The position numbers were made by a program, and so were the translations under genes. This document shows positions 1-9,255 of a DNA stretch of 64,000 nucleotides, piece after piece (position 1 is the first letter of the stretch; each line of letters starts with the position of its first letter). The notes under the pieces were generated by a model. The model was not told where the DNA came from, did no database searches, and worked only from the letters and a program-made list of their open reading frames with translations. Source of the stretch: Tychonema sp. LEGE 06208 (GTDB lineage: Bacteria > Cyanobacteriota > Cyanobacteriia > Cyanobacteriales > Microcoleaceae); NCBI RefSeq assembly GCF_015207505.1, contig NZ_JADEWT010000009.1, forward strand, positions 29,061-93,060. Reading direction: 5' to 3'.

Positions 1-22
1 AAGTTTAATTCAGCCGACAGCG

Positions 23-1027
23 ATGGTAAATTCGGGGATTTCGCCGTTGGCGCAGCCCTCGAAGAGGATCGCCCAACAAGCGATCGCAAAACTTTTGCAA
101 CCTTCACCTTGTCGGAAATCGCCAGTAGAATTGATAGCTGTACGAGTATTGCTGTTGACGTGCAGCTTTTTAGCCGATCGCCCAACCAGACAAAATATCT
201 ACCACAGCGCCCAGCAACGTTTAGCCGAGATGAATTGCGGCGAATATTCCGCGATGGTAGATTTACTAATTCCCAGTTTAGGATTCGACAGCAACACCGC
301 TAGATCCATCTGGGAAAATACCAATTTACCCGATTCTGGCAAGCTAGATGTATTTAATATTCAGCACTTATTAGCAGCATTCAATCTCGCAGCAAGCACA
401 GCCAAACGCGAAAATCTCAAAATCGCGATCGCCTGGAAACCAATTTTATCTATTTTAATCGGAGATTTAAATTTTTGGGCCTCCAGATTCCAGATTCAAA
501 TTTTAGCATCCTGGTGGGAGTTGGTCAACGGAAAAACCCTCGCATCCAGCAACCACCGACAAACAACGGGCGATTCCTTTTTAGACGCTTGGTTAACTTG
601 GCGGCAAGCAATTTTGGGCGATCGCGCATCAGCTACCACAGCATTATCTCAGTTACAAGCCACAGCAACTTTACCGACAGAAATAGCACGAGTCGAACTC
701 GAACAAGGATATGCTAAACTACTTTGGCAAGAACCACTTAACCCCGTAGAATGGTTAGAGAAAATTCAAAAGAATGCTGGACTAATTAGCACCAACTTGC
801 CCGATCGAGATATCGATCCCATACCTTGGATACCGCTTTTGTGGAAATTAGCCCCACTTTGGTTAGCACGGGGAGAATCGGAATTAGCTTATCAGTGTTT
901 AATTGCCGCCGCCCCGCCGAATATGCGGGCTTCGGGATTTGAAAGATTAGCACGAGAAATGAATTACAAACAATCCACAATTTGCGATCGAGCCAATGGT
1001 AAGTTTAACTTTAATTATCCTGGGTAA
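23..1027 (+). CDS. Unrecognised protein next to glycosyltransferases, 5' end uncertain
   Basis: I do not recognise a family. The frame is open to the left window edge, so the ATG at 23 need not be the true start and the gene may be partial. From about residue 35 onward the protein looks well folded, rich in Trp, Leu and Ala, with helical stretches that could be TPR-like. For the first ~300 bases a second frame (frame 1) is also open and reads plausibly, so a frameshift near position 110-140 is possible. Its 3' end overlaps the downstream glycosyltransferase by 32 bp, which suggests co-transcription and a role in the same surface-glycan pathway. That role is inference from context only. Confidence 0.55.
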   Translation: MVNSGISPLAQPSKRIAQQAIAKLLQPSPCRKSPVELIAVRVLLLTCSFLADRPTRQNIYHSAQQRLAEMNCGEYSAMVDLLIPSLGFDSNTARSIWENTNLPDSGKLDVFNIQHLLAAFNLAASTAKRENLKIAIAWKPILSILIGDLNFWASRFQIQILASWWELVNGKTLASSNHRQTTGDSFLDAWLTWRQAILGDRASATTALSQLQATATLPTEIARVELEQGYAKLLWQEPLNPVEWLEKIQKNAGLISTNLPDRDIDPIPWIPLLWKLAPLWLARGESELAYQCLIAAAPPNMRASGFERLAREMNYKQSTICDRANGKFNFNYPG

Positions 1028-2417
1028 AAGTCATCTGGGCTGGTCAACGAATGCAATGGGCGCTTTGCAACACAATGGACTCTATCAATTAAAACATATA
1101 ATTGGGATCGATCCCTCAAATCATCAGGGTGAAAGTACAATTTACACATTCGATAAAGATGATGTTGATTTTTGCGTCTTTAATATTGAATCTTTTGCAT
1201 CGTGTTTGAAAGTTTTACAGACAATTAATACAGAAGTCACTGCAATTTTAACGGCTAATACGCCGGTAATGTTTTTGCCGCCTCAACTAACAAATTTCGC
1301 ACTAGCATCCTTACCTCCAGCGGTGGTATTACCACTAGAAACTGCCAAACAACATCCTCTCCCCGCCTTGGGCTGGATGGCGTCAACGCCTTTGCTAAAA
1401 GCAGCACTACCGCAGTTAGAAATAAATCGCTGGAGTCTTTTAGGAGTTGCTAGAGAATTAGAACGGCAAAATATCGCTTTTAATTGGGGAACTACTAACA
1501 TAAATTTTGCCAGTTTAGACTCGGATGATTATCCCAAAATAAATCCTTCTATTTCCTCTACAAGTTCAGAGAATATTGCTGAAAAAAACATCAAAGCTAC
1601 AAATAATCATTTAATTACAAATCAATCTCGCGTCCTGGCGGTGATTCCCCATTATCGCTGCGAACAATTTTTGCATCGCTGCTTGCAGTCCCTAGTAAGT
1701 CAAACTAGACCTCTGGATGGTATTGTGGTGCTTGACGATGGCTCGGATTCGCCACCTATCGATATTGTCCGAGAATTTCCGGGAGTAACTTTATTAGCTT
1801 CGGCTGTGAATGTCGGGCCTTACCGCTTAATTCAACAGGCGATAGAACTAACAAATTATGATGCTTATTTGTTCCAAGATGCTGATGATTGGTCGAGCGA
1901 AAATCGCTTAGAATTGTTGTTAGCAGCAGCAGAAAATACTGGTGCTGAATTAGTGGGAACGCAGGAATTACGCGCGTTTGAAGATGATAGGCTGTTACCT
2001 GTTGTTTATCCTCTCAATGTCAGCGCCGCCCTAGCAGAAAAGCCGGGACATCCGCTGTTACACCCTACTAGCTTAGTTTCGCGGGATTTAGTTTTAAGGT
2101 TGGGCGGTTTTGCTACGGGGTTGCGGTTTTCTGGAGATAGTGAGTTTTTGCTGCGATCGCACTTTGCTGCAAAAATAGTTAATATTCCTGACTTTGCTTA
2201 TTTTCGCCGACACCGAGAGGGTTCGCTAACTACCGATCGACAAACTGGACTAGATGCTCCGGTGCGTTTAGAATTGATTCAGCAACTCAAGAGTAGAGCG
2301 ATCGCCAATACTGCGGCGGTGCGCGAGGGTAAACTACCAGATTTGCGTCCTTTCAAGACAGCAGAGGCGATCGAACTCAATTATATTACCGGTGCTTCCC
2401 TAAACTGGGCAAGCTAA
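996..2417 (+). CDS. Family 2 glycosyltransferase with extra N-terminal domain
   Basis: A probable inverting sugar transferase with a GT-A fold, acting at the cytoplasmic face. The GT-A domain starts near residue 212 (VLAVIPHYRCEQFLHRCL). It carries the nucleotide-binding DDGS at 247-250 and a metal-binding QDADDW at 294-299, followed by an acceptor region with GGFATGLRFSGDSEFLLR. The first ~200 residues form a separate domain that I do not recognise. The usual GT2 domain is about 250 residues, so the 473-residue protein is a fusion with this unknown module. It overlaps the upstream gene and is followed closely by two more glycosyltransferases, consistent with an exopolysaccharide or glycan cluster. 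The donor and acceptor sugars cannot be read from the sequence. Confidence 0.8.
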   Translation: MVSLTLIILGKSHLGWSTNAMGALQHNGLYQLKHIIGIDPSNHQGESTIYTFDKDDVDFCVFNIESFASCLKVLQTINTEVTAILTANTPVMFLPPQLTNFALASLPPAVVLPLETAKQHPLPALGWMASTPLLKAALPQLEINRWSLLGVARELERQNIAFNWGTTNINFASLDSDDYPKINPSISSTSSENIAEKNIKATNNHLITNQSRVLAVIPHYRCEQFLHRCLQSLVSQTRPLDGIVVLDDGSDSPPIDIVREFPGVTLLASAVNVGPYRLIQQAIELTNYDAYLFQDADDWSSENRLELLLAAAENTGAELVGTQELRAFEDDRLLPVVYPLNVSAALAEKPGHPLLHPTSLVSRDLVLRLGGFATGLRFSGDSEFLLRSHFAAKIVNIPDFAYFRRHREGSLTTDRQTGLDAPVRLELIQQLKSRAIANTAAVREGKLPDLRPFKTAEAIELNYITGASLNWAS

Positions 2418-2499
2418 TACTATTTTAGATTTTAGATTGATTTTATACTTGGCAATTCCTTGTTTAGCTAGCCTCTTTTTTCAAACTGTTATAAACATC

Positions 2500-3414
2500 A
2501 TGTTACAGGTAATTATCCCCGTTAAGAACCGTCCCGAAATCGGCGACTGCGTGCGATCGCTTTTAGGGAGTTTCCCCGTCACTAAAATCATTATTTGCGA
2601 TGGCGGCACAACAGAACCTCAATGTTTAACTGCTTTACAAAAATTATCCAACTCCGAACAAATAGAGTGGTTAAAATATCCTCAATCCGACTTTAATAAA
2701 TCTCAGTTAATCAATCAAGGAATTCTCCACGTTACCAGCGAATATTTGCTAATTTCCGATGCAGACATTATCTGGAATCAGCAGGCAATTTTACAATTAT
2801 TCTACTCAGTTCTATCCCCAAATAGTCTAAAATTATTATCGCTCAATAATAGGACAAAACCTGTAGAAAATCTACCACAGTTATTGCCTGTATCTGCCAA
2901 ATCGCGAGAAAATGGGATTATTTGCTGTGTGAAAACTGTCGGAGAGTCTCGCCCGCAAACCGCAACTTTAAAGCGAAAACGCTATACTTACAACATCCAG
3001 ATGCGCCAACAGACTGCCACGGTTAATATTGTAGAGGCTAAATCGGGCGATCGCGATCGACCGGGCTGCGGCTTAATCTGTGCCCGCAAACAAACGCTAT
3101 TACGCTTGGGAGGATACAAGCAAATTTTTACAGGTTGGGGATGGGAAGACCAAGATTTGCTCATTCGCGCTACCCTGTTGGGAATCGAGATCTGCAGCGC
3201 GGGGAATGTAATCCATATTTCTCATGCGGATCGGACACGCAACCAACATCACCAGCAACTACCAACCCAGCAAACGCGCGATCGCAATATCATCTCTTGC
3301 TTGCAATCTCTCCAAAAAGGCGCTCTCTTTGGCGATTTAGTCCAACCACCAATTTTACCTCCTCAAATTTTGGAAATCACCACTAATTTTACCCCGAATT
3401 ATAGCCGTGACTGA
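2500..3414 (+). CDS. GT-A glycosyltransferase (galactosyltransferase-like C-terminus)
   Basis: GT-A fold transferase of about 304 residues. It begins MLQVIIPVKNRPE, has a DxD metal site (SDADI, Asp87 and Asp89), and a late GWGWEDQDLLIRA motif typical of the GT7-type C-terminal galactosyltransferase domain. I chose the ATG at 2500 because the family starts directly at the first beta strand. A TTG at 2437 would add 21 residues of hydrophobic leader with no support. The stop codon overlaps the GTG start of the next gene (GTGACTGA), so translation of the two is probably coupled. Donor and acceptor are unknown. Confidence 0.78.
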   Translation: MLQVIIPVKNRPEIGDCVRSLLGSFPVTKIIICDGGTTEPQCLTALQKLSNSEQIEWLKYPQSDFNKSQLINQGILHVTSEYLLISDADIIWNQQAILQLFYSVLSPNSLKLLSLNNRTKPVENLPQLLPVSAKSRENGIICCVKTVGESRPQTATLKRKRYTYNIQMRQQTATVNIVEAKSGDRDRPGCGLICARKQTLLRLGGYKQIFTGWGWEDQDLLIRATLLGIEICSAGNVIHISHADRTRNQHHQQLPTQQTRDRNIISCLQSLQKGALFGDLVQPPILPPQILEITTNFTPNYSRD

Positions 3415-4144
3415 AATTAAGTTATCCTTAATTATTACCTACCGCCAGCGAGAACACCACTTAAAAACTCAACTCGCGTGGTGGAAAACTCAAGCTTCCT
3501 CAAATTTATTATCTATTTGCGAAATCATTTTAATCGAGATCGATCGGGTTTCTTCACCTTGGATTTTACCAGAAATTACCAACCTACCAATCAGCTACAA
3601 TTATCTTCCCTGTGCGGGAACTTTTCATAAAACCAAAGCTTTAAATTTAGGTTTATCTCTGTCGCGCGGACAATGGGTAACAGCTTTTGATGTCGATCTC
3701 ATTCCCTACCAAAATACCCTAGAGCGCCATTTAAAAATGGCTCAAATTTCCTCCCAAATGTTAGTCACTGGCTATCGAATGATGTGCGATAAAGCCTGCT
3801 TGGATTTCGAGCAAAATTCTGCCATAATTGAAGAGTTGAAAGTTGCACCAGAAGATAGGCCGACAGCCCTATTTAAGCACTTGACACGGCGGGAGCGGTT
3901 TGGAGTTTCACCCATATTTCAACGCCAGCGCTTAATAGAAATCGGGGGATGGGATGAGACATTCATTGGCTGGGGAGCAGAGGATCAAGATATTGTTGAA
4001 CGCTACTTAGGAGAGGATAGATATTTTTGTCGATCGCCCGAATTAATCTACCTCCATTTAGCGCACCAACCCGATCCGAATTGGTCGGAATCTCAGTGGA
4101 TAAACCAAAATCGCCAGCACTATTATACTAAACGCCAGTTGTGA
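3407..4144 (+). CDS. GT-A glycosyltransferase, GT2/GT7-like
   Basis: A 245-residue transferase starting with GTG inside the stop of the preceding gene (8 bp overlap). It has LSLIITYRQREHHL at the N-terminus, a metal-binding AFDVDLIP in the middle and a C-terminal GGWDETFIGWGAEDQDIVERY, the same arrangement as its upstream neighbour. The two are probably diverged relatives acting sequentially on one glycan. The gene closes a run of three glycosyltransferases. The following 350 bp hold no gene. Confidence 0.78.
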   Translation: MTEIKLSLIITYRQREHHLKTQLAWWKTQASSNLLSICEIILIEIDRVSSPWILPEITNLPISYNYLPCAGTFHKTKALNLGLSLSRGQWVTAFDVDLIPYQNTLERHLKMAQISSQMLVTGYRMMCDKACLDFEQNSAIIEELKVAPEDRPTALFKHLTRRERFGVSPIFQRQRLIEIGGWDETFIGWGAEDQDIVERYLGEDRYFCRSPELIYLHLAHQPDPNWSESQWINQNRQHYYTKRQL

Positions 4145-4494
4145 CGGGGGCGGTTGAAACCGCGTCTACACAAACAAAGTCGGCCTGCGCCGACTGGTTT
4201 CTAAAGGGGAACCCAAACCCGGATTTGAGATAGCTCTAAAACCCGTGCTTGTGAGAAACCCAGTTTCTCAAATAAACCCGGTTTACAGGTATTATAGTTT
4301 ATCGACTCAACCAGACTTGAATCAACTGTCTAATATTTGCTATTAGACATTTCAAGAATTATTTTGAAACAGGTGTAGAGCCTGTTCTTGGCTTTTAGAA
4401 GAGGTCTATTATAGCAACAACTGCCAACAACCAACTGCCAACAACCAACTGCCAACTGCCAACTAACAACTAACAACTAACAACTTGCAACATA
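4145..4494. repeat. Gene-free spacer with hairpins and a heptamer tandem array
   Basis: No coding sequence is seen. Just after the glycosyltransferase stop lie two small inverted repeats (GGCGGTTGAAACCGC and AGTCGGCCTGCGCCGACT). Near 4254-4283 is a copy of the dispersed AAACCCGGTTT-type motif. About 4416-4486 is a run of 7-bp units (CAACTGC, then CAACTAA), a cyanobacterial STRR-type array. The two flanking genes converge here. Confidence 0.6.
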
Positions 4495-5556
4495 TCAATC
4501 GCGGCTGTGAGTAGCTCCATTCGGCAAAATAGCGCCGCCCAAAGCCGCTTGATTCAAATTATCAACATTTAAGCTCGCCCCAATCAAATTAGCCTCTGAC
4601 AAATTAGTTCCTGTCAAATTTGCTCCTGTCAAAGAACTTAGCAGCAAACCCGCTCCCGACAAATTGGCGTGACTCAAATTTGCCCCCCGCAAATCCGCTT
4701 CCAACAAGCTAGCACCCGACAAGTTCGCACCGCTCAAATCAGCTCCCCGCAAAGAAGCTTTGTTCAAATTCGCAGCCCTCAAATCAGCATTGTGCAGAAT
4801 CAAACCATTTAAATTGGCTTTACTTAAATTAGCTCCGTGTAAGTCAGCACCGCTCAAATTAGAGCCATTTAAATTAGCACCGCTCAAGTCAGCCCCGCTC
4901 AAATCAGCCCCGCTTAAATCAGCAGCGCAAACAGAAGCCTCCCGCATACTTGCTTCGCTCAAATAAGCGCCAACTAAGTTGACACCTCCGAGATTTCCGC
5001 GATTGAGATAAGCCCGAATTAAAGTTGCTCCGCTCAGGTTGGCCCCGCTCAAATCCACTTCGCTGAGAATCGCTCTAGTCAAATTTGCTTTGCTTAAGTC
5101 AACCCCGCTCATAATTGCTCGACTAAGTGTCGCCCCGCTCAAATTAGCCTCATTTAGTTTCGAGCTGCTTAACAAACAAGCTCCTACTAAACTCGCTCCA
5201 GTTAAAATAGCTTTGCTCAAGTCAGCGCGAGACAATATTGCTCCGCTGAGATTTGCCCCACTAAAATCTGCTGCGATCGCCACAGTTCCAGTTAAACTAG
5301 AAGTGCCGAGGTTAGCTTCAATTAATTTTGCTTTAGATAAATTAGCCCCGCTTAAGTCGGCACCGTTTAAATTAGCTCCAATTAGTTTGCTTCTAATTAA
5401 GTTGGCTCCTTTCAAATTAGCGTTGCTCAAATTTGTGCGACTGAGATTAGCTTCACTCAAATGAGCTGCAATGAGGTTTGCTCCTCGAAAATCTCGTTCC
5501 CCGTTTCTATGTCTAGTTAAAAGTTCATTGGCACTTAAAATTTCAGTGAAATCCAT
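4495..5556 (-). CDS. Pentapeptide-repeat protein
   Basis: A 353-residue protein made almost entirely of A(D/N)LXX pentapeptides, for example SGADLSGADLSGANLNGSNL. It is preceded by a short non-repeat head, MDFTEILSANELLTRHRNGERDFRGANL. Such proteins fold as a right-handed quadrilateral beta-helix; many cyanobacterial members have no known role. I see no signal peptide or membrane segment, so it is probably cytosolic. The repeat is also visible in the DNA as tandem ~15-bp units, which creates long open frames on the opposite strand that are not genes. There is no linked partner: it stands alone between two repeat-rich spacers. Confidence 0.92.
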   Translation of the reverse strand: MDFTEILSANELLTRHRNGERDFRGANLIAAHLSEANLSRTNLSNANLKGANLIRSKLIGANLNGADLSGANLSKAKLIEANLGTSSLTGTVAIAADFSGANLSGAILSRADLSKAILTGASLVGACLLSSSKLNEANLSGATLSRAIMSGVDLSKANLTRAILSEVDLSGANLSGATLIRAYLNRGNLGGVNLVGAYLSEASMREASVCAADLSGADLSGADLSGANLNGSNLSGADLHGANLSKANLNGLILHNADLRAANLNKASLRGADLSGANLSGASLLEADLRGANLSHANLSGAGLLLSSLTGANLTGTNLSEANLIGASLNVDNLNQAALGGAILPNGATHSRD

Positions 5557-7143
5557 AAAAAAAGTTGAGTGAGTTTCCTTAATTTCTCGATCTTCTATGT
5601 TGTCTGAAAGTTGGTTGTATCGTGTTTGCTAGTCAGTTTTGTCGATCGATACGGCTACAGTAAAAATTATCAAAACTGGTTGATTGCTAGCATCACTCTG
5701 TTAACTTAGTTATAACCAGCCCTGTAGGGCGTGTTTGATGAGTTTGGTTGAAAGTCTCCAAAATACTTGAAATATCGTCAGAATATAGGATGGCCGCCAG
5801 CACCGGCTAATCTTGAACGGTTGGCTTAAGACGGTAGCCAAAAAGTCAACCGATCGCCCAGCGATGAGAAACAAGGTCAACCGGTACGCGGTGCACACCC
5901 TAGTTTTTTACCAAATTTCAAGGGTTTCAAGCAGTTTTAACCAAGGGTTTGACACCCGCCAGACAGGGCTGCCTAGTTATAACTTACGAAAATCAACCAT
6001 GTTTTTCGTAACAGATTTTGGGTTTTCCACCGAGGCAGTCATTAATAAACAGAGTTTATCGCCACCCCGCGTAAGTCCTGTAAGTCTTATTTTGCTAATA
6101 GTTAGTTGCGACTGATGTTAGTTGTTAATTGTTAGTTGTATTTATACTAACTGCTAATCACTAACTATTAACTACTAACCATTTGCCAAACTCGCAAAAT
6201 ATTGATAAATTGTCGATCGCCCTTGTCAAGGTCGATCGCCTATTTGGGGTATTGCTGCCGGCATCCCCGCCCCCTTCTGAGCCGAAAAATTGCCGGTACG
6301 GGCGATCGAATTTATTAGTGCCAGAAAGAAATAAGAACTCAAAGCTTAAAATCCGAATGCCTGCTACTTTCTGCCTTCTATCTTCCATCGCCCATCAAAG
6401 CAGAACCCTGCCAGCTCCGCTAGTTTCACCTCCCCCCACTGTACTCGCGTTCAGTGAAATCTAACAGGAAGGCTGTTTCCCTCACTCGCTCCCAAGGGCC
6501 GGGCGAAGCAAAAAACAGGCTATCTCTCGCCTGAGATTTCCCGAAAAAATGCCCCGCGAGGCTGGTACTTGCTCCCGCGATGCTGTGCTTGCTGTCAATC
6601 TTGACTCGATCCATGAGCGCTTGCGGTTCTAATTAACAGAAAGCCCGACACCAGACGCGCTGCCGGACATAAAAGCTGTTCCTAGCTCAAATGCTTCGCT
6701 GAGGCCGAGAAAAACTGTATTTATGCCGCAGGTGTTGCCAAGGGCCATTGGGCTGCTACAGCCAACCAATGACCAGCCTCAGTCTGGACTGAAGGGGACG
6801 ACAATATTATTATTAGTCCTATGAACTTTTAATAGGTCATATTATTTGAGATTTTCGATTTAAAATACTTCGGCCTGCTTCGGCTACGCCAGCCGACAAG
6901 TCGCGAGGGTACAAGTTTGTGATTTAAGATTTTAGCATGGCCGCCAATGACTTATTCTGTATGAGTTTGGAGTTGGTCGAAAGTTGCTTGTTTACCAGAA
7001 AAAATGGGTTTAAAGCCTTCCCCTTGTAGGGTGCAAGGAACAATTAATTTCCCTAGCAGGCAATCACCTCGCGATCTACTACCGGGTAACTGTCCTTTTG
7101 TCAACTATCAACTGTTGAATAGTGTCGCTTTTTTTAACTTTCT
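5557..7143. other. Long gene-free region with a MITE-like inverted repeat
   Basis: About 1.6 kb with no convincing gene on either strand. Short open frames here lack family features and ribosome sites. At 5704-5729 and 5965-5992 the arms TTATAACCAGCCCTGT and ACAGGGCTGCCTAGTTATAA form an inverted repeat bounding a ~290-bp segment, which could be a MITE. Short TTAGTTG-type direct repeats lie at 6100-6180. The remainder is unremarkable AT-rich spacer with HIP1-like GCGATCGC fragments. Confidence 0.5.
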
Positions 7144-7186
7144 AAAACAAAACAAAAGCCAGCTTTCACAAAAAAAGCTGACTTTT
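7144..7186 (-). terminator. Rho-independent terminator, minus strand
   Basis: On the minus strand a stem AAAGTCAGCTTT/GAAAGCTGGCTTT is followed directly by a T-rich tail (TTTTGTTTTGTTTT). It lies downstream of the structured RNA candidate at 7298-7600 and of the stress-protein gene, and would end transcripts from either. Confidence 0.7.
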
Positions 7187-7277
7187 GAGATTATTCGATC
7201 GGCAAAGCGTTCAACGCCCATCCCATAAACAATCCGAGTGCGGGAGAGGCACTACCCTGCCGTTCGTAGAAACAATA

Positions 7278-7602
7278 CCCAAACCGAGTTTGAAGTAGTG
7301 AACTACCAGACGCTGATGCGTAGCATACAGCACTGGCTTCCTGATTCATTGGGATGTGCTGTTGCTATCCGTTGAAGCAAGTAGTCTGATCTTCCCTCCA
7401 CAGGCAGGAGTCCTAGTTCCTAAGACCCATACTTTTTCTGGCTACACGCTCCGTTTAGCTTGGTTTTCGCCTAGGAGGATAGTGGTCAAGATAGTGCAAT
7501 TGTATCACTGATTCGCTATCGCTCAACTTGTTTCTGGTTCGTTTTCATCCCGTCACCCACCTGAGTACAGGTAGGGTGCGGGACTTCCCACTCACATTCA
7601 GT
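7278..7602 (-). ncRNA. IS200/IS605-type structured RNA (omega/HEARO-like) candidate
   Basis: No protein is encoded. Read on the minus strand, 7298-7340 forms a hairpin (GAAGCCAGTGCTG ... CAGCGTCTGG) ending in TAGTTCAC. The full tnpB at 57182 ends in the same design: a GAAGCCCGCGTTC ... GAACGTCGGG hairpin then TAATTCAC. A second related hairpin (GGGAAGTCCCGCACCC ... GGGTGACGGG) sits at about 7555-7602. Between them are further GC-rich potential stems. A terminator follows at 7144-7186, so a discrete RNA is plausible. In TnpB systems the bases after TTCAC form the guide, here about 7278-7297. It could be a solo omega RNA, a HEARO-type RNA without its nuclease, or transposon debris. I cannot run a covariance search. 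Confidence 0.4.
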
Positions 7603-8810
7603 TAAATTCTTGGGTGGCCGGTCAGGCCCTGATTGGGGTCGTAAATACCAGGTGTAGTATCAACGCCGGGAGTGCCGGGAGCGCCGTAATCTGCGCGAGC
7701 GCCATCGACGCTGGGAGAGTCGTAGATGCTCCAATCCTGAATGCCGCCGCGGCTCAAAATCTTTTCAGCTCTGGCGATTTCTGCTTCGCTACCGTCAAGC
7801 AGCACCAAATAATCTCCCCTTGCCACCCGATCGCTGTATACTCTAGCTTGCTCTTCAGGAATTCCCAAACCGACCAAAGCTCCGAGCAAACCGCCTGCCG
7901 CCGCACCCAAAGCAGTACCGGCAAGTGTAGTGGCGATCGCCGTAGCGGAAGCTCCTGCCAGCATAATCGGCCCGATACCAGGAATTGCCACCAGGCCCAG
8001 ACCCACCAACAAGCCCGTCAAACCGCCCAAGGTGCCGCCTGTGAGCGCGCCCTTGGTCGCCCCTTCATCAGCCTTGTTGTCGGCGCTGTCGTGTACGTCA
8101 ATCCCTGCGATGTCGCCTTGAGAATCAGCATCTTTAGCGATCACCGAAACCCGATTCATGTCAAAACCCGCTGTTCTGAGTTCTCCCAGGGCGTGCTCGG
8201 TCTCGCGGCGGGTTGAAAATACCCCCACAGCGCGCTTGTCGTGGGTCGAAGCTCTGCGGCCGGTGTGTGTCGGCACATCGTAAATGCCCCAATCCTGAAT
8301 GCCCCGCACGCTCATAATTCCTTCAGCAGTGGCAAGTTCGGCATCTGTTCCTTCTACGAATACCAAATATTCTCCGCGCGAGAGGCGATCGCTATAAACT
8401 TTAGCTTTGTCTTCGGGAACGCCCAAACCTATTAAGCCGCCCACCAAACCGCCTGCTGCAGCCCCAATCGCACCTCCGACTACAGTATCGGCCAGCAGAG
8501 TCGCGATCGCGCCCCCCGCCATGATCGGGCCAACTCCCGGAATCGCCAGCGCCCCAATGCTGCCGAGCAACCCAATCAAACCGCCCGTCACGACTCCCGC
8601 CGTCGCGCCAGCTTTCGCGCCGCCGCCCACTTTCTCATCGGTGCTCTTAGCAGTGCTAGCGCCCCCAATTTCGTTCCCATTGAGACTTTCCCCAACTACC
8701 GAAACTTTATTCATCGGAAACCCGCTACTTTGCAGTTCCAACAGGGCTAGTTCCGTATCGCGGTAATTAGAAAAAGATCCTACAGCTCGCTTGTTTTGAC
8801 CTAAAGCCAT
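7602..8810 (-). CDS. General stress protein with duplicated GSP17M/YflT-like module
   Basis: The protein holds two copies of one module. Each has a ~50-residue alpha/beta head (RAVGSFSNYRDTELALLEL; RAVGVFSTRRETEHALGEL), a Gly/Ala-rich hydrophobic stretch that could cross or insert into a membrane, and a tail ending GIQDWGIYD or GIQDWSIYD. The head resembles general stress protein 17M/YflT domains, and the glycine-zipper stretches suggest membrane association; function is unknown. I chose the ATG at 8810 (MALGQNKRAVG) because AAGGA lies seven bases upstream. A TTG five codons earlier would put that ribosome site inside the gene. Transcription runs toward the RNA candidate and terminator at 7144-7602. 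Confidence 0.75.
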   Translation of the reverse strand: MALGQNKRAVGSFSNYRDTELALLELQSSGFPMNKVSVVGESLNGNEIGGASTAKSTDEKVGGGAKAGATAGVVTGGLIGLLGSIGALAIPGVGPIMAGGAIATLLADTVVGGAIGAAAGGLVGGLIGLGVPEDKAKVYSDRLSRGEYLVFVEGTDAELATAEGIMSVRGIQDWGIYDVPTHTGRRASTHDKRAVGVFSTRRETEHALGELRTAGFDMNRVSVIAKDADSQGDIAGIDVHDSADNKADEGATKGALTGGTLGGLTGLLVGLGLVAIPGIGPIMLAGASATAIATTLAGTALGAAAGGLLGALVGLGIPEEQARVYSDRVARGDYLVLLDGSEAEIARAEKILSRGGIQDWSIYDSPSVDGARADYGAPGTPGVDTTPGIYDPNQGLTGHPRI

Positions 8811-9255
8811 TTTTTTGTCCTTCAAAATAAACTACTTTTACACAACTACAGAATTTATGCTCTGCTTGCTACCATTAATCACATTTATTCATTTTTTTCG
8901 ACATTTTTCATCGGTCGCTGGGAATAACTTCGCCCTCTTTCTTCAGGCGGATTTACCCTGATTTTCAGGAATTGGAAATCTGAAATTGGGAATGGGAAAT
9001 TGCAGGTATTGCACGAGTTTTGAGTTGGGAGTTTTGAGTGCGTGAATCTTAAAACTTTTAACTTAAAACCCCGTTACCCACAAGGAAGAGTCACCTAAGC
9101 ATTGAGAGCCGCTTTTAAAAGCACTTTTAAAACTCCCAATTTTCCGTTTGCTCTCTTCCTTCTTTCCCTTTTCCTTCTTTTTACCCGCTCGCGACTTGTG
9201 AGCCAGCATAGCTGAAGCAAGCCCAAGGGCCTTATTGCTTCTTCCTGCTAATTTA
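8811..9255. other. Spacer between stress-protein and BON lipoprotein genes
   Basis: No gene seen. AT-rich leader sequence lies just upstream of the stress-protein gene. Further on are short duplicated phrases such as GGAAATCTGAAATTGGGAAT. A 74-codon frame at 9063-9287 is low-complexity (Lys/Glu/Arg) and overlaps the BON gene, so I do not accept it. Confidence 0.4.

Noticed and set aside
5039..5464. Plus-strand 141-codon frame opposite the pentapeptide gene
   Set aside because: It is the mirror of the 15-bp repeat; its Lys/Leu/Ala/Pro repetition has no family and the minus-strand reading is unmistakable.
5813..6115. 100-codon frame in the gene-free region
   Set aside because: Crosses the inverted-repeat element, has no ribosome site and no recognisable domain.
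6161..6464. Overlapping short frames on both strands
   Set aside because: Both overlap each other, have mixed composition and no family features.
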